Below the pieces are notes generated by a model. It did no database searches, was not told the DNA's origin, and saw nothing but the letters and a program-made list of their open reading frames with translations. From contig DATGHS010000495.1 of the NCBI GenBank assembly GCA_035307785.1, positions 1 through 12,587 of the forward strand: DNA of 12,587 bases, written 5' to 3'. The DNA comes from DATGHS01 sp035307785. Lineage in GTDB: Bacteria > Planctomycetota > Planctomycetia > Gemmatales > Gemmataceae. Position 1 is the first letter of the stretch. Each line of letters starts with the position of its first letter. Of the stretch, positions 7,623 to 12,587 are shown in pieces. The position numbers and the translations under genes were made by a program.

Positions 7623-7720
7623 GTGAATCAGTGACAAAGTGTCAAGGTGGCACGGTGACAAGGTGACGAATACGTGTGTCTTGGTCGCCTTGTCACCGTG
7701 TCACCTTGTCACGCATTCAC
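7623..7720. repeat. Octamer-phased palindromic repeat (GTGACAAG family, copy 1) between rpsO and pnp
   Basis: The left arm is six successive 8-nt units starting with GTG (7623-7670: GTGAATCA, GTGACAAA, GTGTCAAG, GTGGCACG, GTGACAAG, GTGACGAA). The right arm, read on the minus strand from 7720, is five such units (GTGAATGC, GTGACAAG, GTGACACG, GTGACAAG, GCGACCAA). The best-paired core is 7651-7667 with 7684-7700, 17 positions with one mismatch. The outer ends GTGAAT/ATTCAC also pair. The element overlaps the first base of the rpsO stop codon and fills the rpsO-pnp spacer. A second copy lies at 10286-10358. Confidence 0.82.
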
Positions 7721-7989
7721 TATTTCCGCAGGCCGAGCTTGTCGATGACCGCCAAATACTTGTTTCGATCCGTGGTCCGCAAATAGCGCAGCAAACGGTT
7801 GCGTTGGCCCACGAGCATGCGCAGACCGCGACGGCTGGCGTGATCCTTGGGATGTTGCCGGGCGTGTTCGGTAAGGTCATTAATGCGTGCGGTAAGCACG
7901 GCAATCTGCACTTCAGACGAACCGGTGTCGGTTTGCTTGCGGCGGAACTGTTGAACAATCTCGGATTTGCGTTCCTTCGTAATGGCCAT
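7720..7989 (-). CDS. rpsO: 30S ribosomal protein S15
   Basis: 89 residues from the ATG at 7989 (MAITKERKSEIVQQF), the normal S15 length. It binds the central domain of 16S rRNA and seeds assembly of the small-subunit platform. Conserved features are present: the TDTGSSEVQIAVLTARI segment, the HPKDHASRRGL basic loop and the C-terminal LRYLRTTDRNKYLAVIDKLGLRK. Upstream purine-rich sites are GAGGGG (7994-7999) and GGAGG (8004-8008). A GTG start at 8001 would add four residues but would place GGAGG only 2 nt away, so 7989 is preferred. pnp follows after a 159-bp spacer that contains a palindromic repeat. In E. coli the two genes form an operon regulated by S15 binding to its own mRNA; whether that applies here cannot be read from the sequence. 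Confidence 0.98.
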   Translation of the reverse strand: MAITKERKSEIVQQFRRKQTDTGSSEVQIAVLTARINDLTEHARQHPKDHASRRGLRMLVGQRNRLLRYLRTTDRNKYLAVIDKLGLRK

Positions 7990-8131
7990 TTCGCCCCTCA
8001 CTACCTCCGCTGACTTCCACTCCTGTCAAATACAATACATAATATTCCACATCTTTCGGTTTGTGGCCAATGTATCAGCGCCCGCGCCGTTGGCAAGAGC
8101 AGTCGGGCAAAAAGGTAGCCGCGGAGGAATG

Positions 8132-8220
8132 ACCTAACCCCCTAGCCCCTTTCCCTAGGAGGGAAGGAGGAACTGTCTTCTCCCCTTTCCCTCTTAGGGA
8201 AGGGGGTCGGGGGGTTAGGT
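8132..8220. repeat. Palindromic repeat (CCTAACCCCCTAGCCCC type) upstream of the exonuclease gene
   Basis: The left arm (8132-8170) and right arm (8181-8220) are imperfect reverse complements. Both, read inward, go ACCTAACCCCC, then CCCCTTTCCCT or CCCCCTTCCCT, then a GAGGGAA-rich stretch, around a loop of about 10 nt. The arms differ by a few substitutions and single-base indels. It lies in the 241-bp divergent region between rpsO and the exonuclease gene, ending 10 bp before the exonuclease ATG. This is the form of a dispersed intergenic palindrome; only one copy is in the window. Confidence 0.75.
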
Positions 8221-8230
8221 TGAACAGAAT

Positions 8231-8800
8231 ATGAGCGAAATCTACGTGAGCACCGATGTCGAAGCGGATGGGCCGATCCCTGGGCCAAATTCGATGTTAA
8301 GCTTCGCCTCGGCGGCATACTGGCCGGACAAGACATTGCACGGCACCTTTTCCGCCAACCTGCTCACGTTGCCTGGTGCCGGCGGCGACCCGAAGACAAT
8401 GGAATGGTGGCAGACTCAACCCGAGGCCTGGGCCGCAGCTCGCGAGAATGCCCGAGATCCGGCCATCGTGATGCCAAAGTATGTCGCCTGGCTGAAAGCA
8501 CTGCCGGGCAAGCCGGTGTTCGTGGCCTATCCGGTGGCCTACGATTTCATGTTCGTGTATTGGTACATGATTCGCTTTGTCGGCGAAAGCCCCTTCGCGC
8601 ATTCCGCGCTCGACATCAAGACGTTCGCCATGGCTCTGCTGGGCAAGGATTACCGCGACTCGGTGAAGCGGAACATGCCGAAAGGCTGGTTCGACCCCCT
8701 GCCGCACACACACAAAGCTTTGGATGATGCGATCGAGCAAGGGGCGCTGTTCTGCAACATGTTGGCCGCGCGGGGCCAGACGCTCAAGTTTCGCCAATAG
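8231..8800 (+). CDS. DEDDh-family 3'-5' exonuclease (DnaQ/RNase T-like fold)
   Basis: 189 residues. The catalytic residues of the DEDDh nuclease superfamily are all recognisable: ExoI D9-x-E11 in STDVEADGP, ExoII D105 in AYPVAYDFMF, and ExoIII H161-K-A-L-D-D166 in HTHKALDDAIEQG. These bind two metal ions and remove nucleotides from a 3' end. The compact single domain, with a WW near residue 59 and no extra modules, resembles the stand-alone exoribonuclease group (Rv2179c-like) more than a polymerase proofreading subunit, but sequence alone does not settle RNA against DNA. The ATG at 8231 is kept because ExoI begins by residue 9. There is no good ribosome-binding site: an IR arm ends 10 bp upstream. 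No signal peptide, so cytoplasmic. It is transcribed away from rpsO-pnp and towards the selenoprotein gene. Confidence 0.85.
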   Translation: MSEIYVSTDVEADGPIPGPNSMLSFASAAYWPDKTLHGTFSANLLTLPGAGGDPKTMEWWQTQPEAWAAARENARDPAIVMPKYVAWLKALPGKPVFVAYPVAYDFMFVYWYMIRFVGESPFAHSALDIKTFAMALLGKDYRDSVKRNMPKGWFDPLPHTHKALDDAIEQGALFCNMLAARGQTLKFRQ

Positions 8801-8825
8801 GTCCGATTTGTCGTATAGGACCTAT
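8797..8825 (+). terminator. Small stem-loop over the exonuclease stop codon
   Basis: ATAGGTCC (8797-8804) pairs perfectly with GGACCTAT (8818-8825) around a 13-nt loop, and the TAG stop lies in the left arm. No T-run follows. It may define the mRNA 3' end or be coincidental. Confidence 0.28.
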
Positions 8826-8942
8826 GTGCCACGCCGGAAGTTACCTAAATCGGCTCTTGCTTGTGCGTTTTCCGCTAAGATGAATTCCACGCCATCCGGT
8901 GATGGTAGGGTAGTTTCGCAACTCTAACCTCGGGAGGTTCGC

Positions 8943-10289
8943 ATGCGCCAAATGCTGTGGCTGCTGGCGGCCAGCCTGCTGCTGGGCCAATTGGCCTGGG
9001 CAGACGACAAGAAGGACCCGCCGCCCAAAGATTCCCCGCCGGCCAAGGAACCGGCCACGCCGAAAGAAAAATACGATGCGCTGGTGAAGGAATTCGCCAC
9101 GAAACAACGGGAAATGATCACCCAGCTGCAAAAAACCAAGGGCGAAGAGCAACAAAAGCTTGTGCAGAAATACATGAGCATGGGCCAGGAGTATGCCGAC
9201 AAGTTTTATAAGTTGGCGGAAGAGAATCCGAAGGATTCGGCCAGTGCGGATGCGCTCTTTTGGGTGCTGCAAAATGGCTTCGGGAGCCCCGCCTATCAAA
9301 AGGCGACCACCAAGGCGACCGAGGTCGTGAGCGAAATGCCATTGAAGGACCTGGCAAATCGATTGAATCGGATGCGGATGATGGGCGGCGACCCGAAGTT
9401 CTTCAACGCGATCCTGCAACGCGCGGAAAAGGATGAGAAAGATTCCCAGGCAGCCGACCTGCTGGCCTGGCTCGCCACCAATGATATGGGGTCTCAGGCG
9501 GGCGGCAAAGCAGCCGAGCGGTTGGTTGAGAAATTCCCCGACAATCCAGCAATCGAACGTCTTTGCCAAATGCTCGGCAACGGCAGCAGGCCGAACGCCG
9601 ATGTGATGTTGAAGAAGATTCTGGAGGCAGCGAAGAAGGACGAAGTCAAGGCGGCCGCGGCCCTGGGCCTTGGGAAAGCGCTGGCCGCGAAGACGGACAC
9701 CCTCGGCGACAATCCCAAGGAGGCCGATAGGGTCGCCGCCGAAGCGGAAAAGTACCTTGTCATGGTTACTGATCAATTTGGCAAGGAGTCGCCCGCCCTG
9801 AAGAAGCAAGCCGAGCAAGAACTCAATGTTCTTCGCCATCTGCGCGTTGGCAAGGAAGCGCCAGACATCGCCGGTCCCGATTTGGATGACAAGAAATTCA
9901 AGCTCAGTGACTATAAGGGAAAAGTGGTGCTCCTCGACTTCTGGGGGAATTGGTGAGGGCCGTGCCGGGCCATGTACCCGCACGAGCGGTCGCTCGTGAA
10001 ACGGCTCGCCGACAAGCCTTTTGCTCTCGTGGGCGTCAATTCCGATCGCGATATGAAGGAGTTGAAACCCGTCCTTGAACAGGAACAAATCACCTGGCGG
10101 TCGTTCCAGAATGACAAAGGTGAGGGCGGAACCATTTCCAACGCCTGGAATGTCCGCGGTTGGCCCACGCTGTATGTCATTGACCACAAGGGCGTCATCC
10201 GGCACAAGTGGCTGGGTTCGCCGGGCAACGAGGTTATGGACAAGGCCATCGAGAAGCTGGTCAAGGAAGCAGAGGGCGAGAAGAAGTGA
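8943..10289 (+). CDS. Secreted TlpA-like thioredoxin-fold protein, predicted selenoprotein (Sec338, UGPC)
   Basis: One 448-residue frame interrupted only by TGA 9954-9956. The ATG at 8943 has GGAGG (8933-8937) 5 nt upstream. Residues 1-20 are a signal peptide (LLAASLLLGQLAWA-DD), followed by a Lys/Pro-rich linker. A helical, TPR-like region (about 38-295) rich in Lys/Glu/Ala comes next, then a TlpA/AhpC-TSA domain (about 300-448). The TGA replaces the first Cys of the redox motif: FWGNW-U-GPCRAMYPHE, keeping the resolving Cys341. Downstream the fold is intact in the same frame: GVNSD, the cis-Pro motif GWPT, and VIDHKGVI. A stop here would delete the active site, yet 110 codons after it show no decay. 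TlpA-like proteins are membrane-side or periplasmic thiol oxidoreductases; Sec would lower the pKa and raise reactivity. Alternatives are a recent TGC/TGT-to-TGA mutation or a sequencing error. It converges on rdgB and shares a palindrome with it. Confidence 0.8.
9954..9998 (+). promoter_or_regulatory. Sec UGA codon with candidate bacterial SECIS hairpin
   Basis: After the UGA (9954-9956), a perfect 7-bp stem CACGAGC (9981-9987) / GCTCGTG (9992-9998) is capped by the tetraloop GGTC (9988-9991). That leaves 24 nt between UGA and stem and 31 nt between UGA and loop. In bacteria the SECIS sits in the coding sequence directly downstream of the UGA, and SelB reads an apical loop with G near its 5' side; the E. 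coli fdhF loop also contains GGUC. A competing stem is possible: CGTG+CGGG (9961-9964, 9966-9969) with CCCG+CACG (9977-9984), a bulged C and a 7-nt loop. The hairpin overlaps codons for the conserved peptide HERSLV, so it could partly be a by-product of protein conservation. Confidence 0.55.
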
Positions 10290-10358
10290 CAAGGTGACAA
10301 GGTGAGGGGGTGACAAGGTGACAAATCGATTCGGTCACCTTGTCACCCCCTCACCTTG
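10286..10358. repeat. Octamer-phased palindromic repeat (GTGACAAG family, copy 2) between convergent genes
   Basis: The left side is five 8-nt units (10286-10325: GTGACAAG, GTGACAAG, GTGAGGGG, GTGACAAG, GTGACAAA). A perfect 25-bp inverted repeat joins 10298-10322 to 10334-10358 around an 11-nt loop. The TGA stop of the selenoprotein gene (10287-10289) is in the first unit. The stop and last codons of rdgB (10343-10345 onward) are in the right arm. It separates two convergent genes and, as a strong hairpin on both strands, probably serves as a two-way transcript end. It belongs to the same family as 7623-7720. Confidence 0.85.
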
Positions 10359-10963
10359 GTCATGCTTTCCCCAGCGAGTTCTCGCAACACGGGACGAAGG
10401 CGAGCCAAAGCTCGACCCCGGTGGCTCAGGGCGTGCTTCACCACGGCCGACAACTCACCGAACGTGTGGTGGTATTCGAGGATTAGAAACAGTGGATCGT
10501 AGCCGAAGCCGCCGCTGCCTCGTTCATCGCGAATAATTCGACCATGACAGCGGCCTTCGACCGTTGCCTTCACTTCTCCGGCCGGATTGCATAGTACCGC
10601 CGTGCAAACGTAGTAAGCGTCGCGCTGATCATCCGGCAGCTTATCCAGCTCTGCCAGCAACTTCGCATTGTTCGCGGCATCGTCGCCTTGCTTTCCCGCA
10701 TAGCGGGCGGAATAGACACCGGGTGCGCCTTCGAGCGCCGGCACGACCAGGCCGCTGTCTTCGCCCAAGGCATAATGGCCGGTGAATTTCGCCACGGCTT
10801 GAGCCTTGATTCGAGCGTTTTCCTCGAATGTCGACCCCGTTTCTTCCACCTCCGGCATTCCCGGCCAATCATTCAAGTCACCGAGTTCCCAGCTCAGGTC
10901 ACCCAGCAGGTCCACAAGTTCTTGCCGTTTCTTGCGATTGCGTGTGCCCAAGACCAACAACAT
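10343..10963 (-). CDS. rdgB: Non-canonical purine NTP pyrophosphatase (RdgB/HAM1 family)
   Basis: 206 residues from the ATG at 10963, with GGAG about 9 nt upstream. A TTG 14 codons further up is rejected because it lies inside a palindromic repeat. The enzyme hydrolyses dITP, ITP and XTP to the monophosphate and pyrophosphate, keeping deaminated purines out of DNA and RNA. Family signatures are all present: the phosphate-binding N-terminus LVLGTRNRKKRQEL (TRNRKK 7-12), VEETGSTFEENARIKA (39-54) and the catalytic acidic segment ALGEDSGLVVPAL with Asp69. PGVYSARYAG (81-90), the base-recognition GSGGFGYDPLF (149-159) and the C-terminal SHRGRAL (180-186) complete the set. The length is typical. 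The last four codons and the stop are contributed by a palindromic repeat, giving a C-terminus KVRG. Cytoplasmic. It lies downstream of the solute-binding protein gene on the same strand with about 90 bp between. Confidence 0.96.
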   Translation of the reverse strand: MLLVLGTRNRKKRQELVDLLGDLSWELGDLNDWPGMPEVEETGSTFEENARIKAQAVAKFTGHYALGEDSGLVVPALEGAPGVYSARYAGKQGDDAANNAKLLAELDKLPDDQRDAYYVCTAVLCNPAGEVKATVEGRCHGRIIRDERGSGGFGYDPLFLILEYHHTFGELSAVVKHALSHRGRALARLRPVLRELAGESMTKVRG

Positions 10964-10989
10964 GAAGACCACTCCGCTCTCAGAGCCTC

Positions 10990-11048
10990 GTAGCGGAATT
11001 CGCAAGAATTCCGATTTGGACGGTCGGAATTCTTGCGAATTCCGCTAC
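10990..11048. repeat. Perfect 25-bp palindromic repeat with nested hairpins upstream of rdgB
   Basis: Arms 10990-11014 and 11024-11048 are exact reverse complements around a 9-nt centre. Each arm is itself palindromic: CGGAATTC-GCAA-GAATTCCG (10994-11013), and the mirror with loop TTGC (11025-11044). It can thus fold as one long stem or as two short hairpins, and on either strand the 5' arm presents a GCAA (GNRA-type) tetraloop. It sits 3 bp past the stop of the binding-protein gene and 26 bp before the rdgB ATG. Such elements yield the spurious peptide SGIRKNSD...NSCEFRYK when translated. Confidence 0.88.
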
Positions 11049-11051
11049 AAG

Positions 11052-12587
11052 CTACCGGTTCACGCGCCATTCCTCGATCTGATCGAACACCGTGAGCGGA
11101 TCGAGCAGCTTGGCCCCGGGTACCGGTTCCACATTGTTGTTCATCAGCACGTGAATATCGAGCTGCCAGAGCGGGATGAATGGCATCTGCTTGTTGAACA
11201 TGTCGTACTGCTCGTGCATGTTCCGGCTGAGCAACTGGTAGTCGCGAGTGGTGCGGGCCGTCTTCACCTTGGCCGCCATGGCGGCATCGGGCGTGTAGCC
11301 CAGAAAATTGCGCTCGCCACGGCCCTGAGCTTCGGAATCGAACAACCCGGCCAGCGAGAACAGATCGTTCTGGTAATCGAACGGCATGTAGGCCAGGTCG
11401 TAGTCGTGTTCGAGCATCACGGCCTTGTGGAACGCGGCTGCCGGCAAAGGCACGAGTTCGATCTTCAAGCCGACGTTGAGCTGTTCCAGCTGCTGCTTGA
11501 TCATGCCACAAGCTTTCTCAGACAGCGGATCGTCCGCGAATGCCAACTTCAGCGCCGGCACCGTCTTCGCTTGCTTCACGAGCGTGGACACCTTCTCCGG
11601 CTGGAAGAGCGACACGGGCGCCGGATCGGTGGGCACGGCCCAGGTGTCTTCCGGGAACGGGCCGCGCAGCGAACGATGGAACAGCGTATTTGCCTTGAAG
11701 CAAGTCTTTACAATCTGGTCCCGGTCGATGCCGTATGCCAGCGCCCGGCGCAGAAAAGTCCCACTTTGTCCCGCCAGCTCCGGCCGGCGGTGATTGATCG
11801 CCACAATCCAAATGCGGCGGCTGGGCAACGTCGCTTCCGAGAACTTCGTGCTCAGGCCAAGCTGCGGATCGCGCAGCCGCACCAGCTCCGCCGTGGGCAC
11901 GTCGAGCAGCATGTCGATTTTGCCTTCGCGCAGATCGACCGTCGGATCGACCGGCGGCACCACGAAGCGAATTTCCTGAATGCGCGGCAAGCCGAAGCGG
12001 CCGGGCCGGCGGCTGTAATCCGGGTTCGCCTTGAAAACAGCGTATTCTTTGCCGCCTTCGGTCTTGCGGCCCTGGTAGACATAAGGCCCGCTTCCCACTG
12101 GCTGGCGGGCGAATGATTCGTCCGCCAGTCCTTGTTGCGATTTGCTAAGCAAGTGCGTGGGCACGACTTTGAACGTCATGGCCGCGAGCGGGTCGAGTGA
12201 GCCGCGCTCCAACAGCAGCGTGAACCGGTGTGGATCCTGAATCTGCGGCAGCTTCAGCGCATCGATTCCCTCGGCCACCGGCAACCCCTTTTGTTGTTGC
12301 AGCAGGCGAATCGTCTCCTTCACGGCATCGGCCTTCACTTCTTCGCCGGGGCCGTCCTTGCTCTCCCAGACCACACCGTGGAGCAACCGGAACTCGCGGC
12401 CCATCGAAATCATGCGCGGCTGGCGCTCGGCCAGCTGGGTGCGGTAATGCTGGCCCACCGTCGTGTCGGGGACCGACTGCAGCAAGCCTTCGAACAAGAG
12501 TTGCACCGCCCAGCGATCCGGGTCGCTCTGCGCGGCAGCCGGCGACATCAACTCGGGCAATTGCCGAACGCCGACCACCAGCATGCG
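11052..12587 (-). CDS. ABC transporter solute-binding protein, family 5 (peptide/nickel type), N-terminus outside the window
   Basis: The frame is open to the right edge, so the true start and the expected signal peptide are missing; the ATG at 12584 is probably internal. About 510 residues are visible, close to a full mature SBP_bac_5 protein. Recognisable elements are VGVRQLPELMSPAAAQSDPDRWAVQLLFEGLL (the usual opening strand and helix that ends in LYEGL-type sequence), PVGSGPYVY (162-170), NPDYS (187-191) and the hinge-region helix LRRALAYGIDRDQIV (278-292). The C-terminal lobe ends in FIPLWQLDIHVLMNNNVEPVPG. These proteins capture oligopeptides or other solutes outside the membrane for an ABC importer, though some act alone. 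The ligand cannot be inferred. No permease or ATPase gene is visible on this side; they may lie beyond the window. Note that the opening motif quoted spans the region just inside the right edge. Confidence 0.85.
   Translation of the reverse strand, partial: RMLVVGVRQLPELMSPAAAQSDPDRWAVQLLFEGLLQSVPDTTVGQHYRTQLAERQPRMISMGREFRLLHGVVWESKDGPGEEVKADAVKETIRLLQQQKGLPVAEGIDALKLPQIQDPHRFTLLLERGSLDPLAAMTFKVVPTHLLSKSQQGLADESFARQPVGSGPYVYQGRKTEGGKEYAVFKANPDYSRRPGRFGLPRIQEIRFVVPPVDPTVDLREGKIDMLLDVPTAELVRLRDPQLGLSTKFSEATLPSRRIWIVAINHRRPELAGQSGTFLRRALAYGIDRDQIVKTCFKANTLFHRSLRGPFPEDTWAVPTDPAPVSLFQPEKVSTLVKQAKTVPALKLAFADDPLSEKACGMIKQQLEQLNVGLKIELVPLPAAAFHKAVMLEHDYDLAYMPFDYQNDLFSLAGLFDSEAQGRGERNFLGYTPDAAMAAKVKTARTTRDYQLLSRNMHEQYDMFNKQMPFIPLWQLDIHVLMNNNVEPVPGAKLLDPLTVFDQIEEWRVNR

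Noticed and set aside
7623..7720. CRISPR-like array from the repeated GTGACAAG words
   Set aside because: Units are 8 nt, contiguous without spacers, and arranged as an inverted repeat; no cas genes are present.
8020..8035. TTGACA upstream of rpsO as a -35 promoter box
   Set aside because: No acceptable -10 box lies 16-18 nt downstream, and the start of transcription would fall inside the ribosome-binding region.
9972..10289. Separate 105-aa thioredoxin-like gene starting at ATG 9972
   Set aside because: It has no ribosome-binding site, lacks the first strands and the CxxC region of the fold, and is in the same frame as the upstream gene across a single TGA; it is the C-terminal part of the 8943-10289 gene.
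8841..10316. Long minus-strand open frame (491 codons)
   Set aside because: It is antisense to the selenoprotein gene. Its open state across the TGA simply mirrors the coding strand.
10806..12116. Long plus-strand open frame (436 codons)
   Set aside because: It is antisense to rdgB and the solute-binding protein gene, and it reads through the palindrome at 10990-11048.

Overview
The window looks like chromosomal DNA from a Planctomycetota bacterium, most likely Gemmatales/Gemmataceae-like. This is inferred from the gene types: a long kinesin-light-chain-type TPR protein, and a secreted TlpA-like protein with the redox context WGNW-x-GPCRAMYPHE. It also fits the mix of GTG and ATG starts and the many palindromic intergenic repeats. 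There is no tRNA, rRNA, CRISPR array, transposase or phage gene.

Layout. At 1-1983 (+) is the 3' part of a TPR-repeat gene. It converges, across a 489-bp gap holding two inverted-repeat structures, on a minus-strand block. Read in its own direction, that block is rpsO (7989-7720), pnp (7560-5254), a small soluble histidine kinase (5143-4460), a DJ-1/PfpI family protein (4255-3701) and a secreted tandem-PDZ protein (3537-2473). Divergent from rpsO is a DEDDh 3'-5' exonuclease (8231-8800, +). Next is a secreted thioredoxin-fold gene (8943-10289, +), which converges on rdgB/HAM1 (10963-10343, -). Upstream of rdgB, on the same strand, is an ABC-transporter family-5 solute-binding protein that runs off the right edge (12587-11052, -).

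The main discovery is the gene at 8943-10289. Its frame is open throughout except for one TGA at 9954-9956. That TGA sits exactly where the first cysteine of the thioredoxin WCGPC motif belongs, giving W-U-G-P-C. The C-terminal half of the domain, including the cis-proline motif, continues intact in the same frame for 110 more codons. A perfect 7-bp stem with a GGUC tetraloop starts 24 nt after the UGA, as expected of a bacterial SECIS element. I call this a predicted selenoprotein (Sec338, Cys341) rather than two genes or a pseudogene. No sel genes are in the window, so this depends on Sec machinery elsewhere in the genome.

The second theme is repeats. Four unrelated families of long imperfect or perfect palindromes occupy the intergenic spaces. 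They lie between pnp and the kinase, between rpsO and pnp, beside the exonuclease start, between the selenoprotein and rdgB, and between rdgB and the binding protein. One family, built from 8-nt GTGACAAG units, occurs twice and supplies the stop codons of two convergent genes.

Functionally, rpsO-pnp is the classical translation/RNA-decay pair, with another DEDD-type nuclease next door. RdgB cleans the nucleotide pool. The selenoprotein, the PDZ protein and the binding protein are cell-envelope proteins. The remaining neighbours show no obvious shared pathway.
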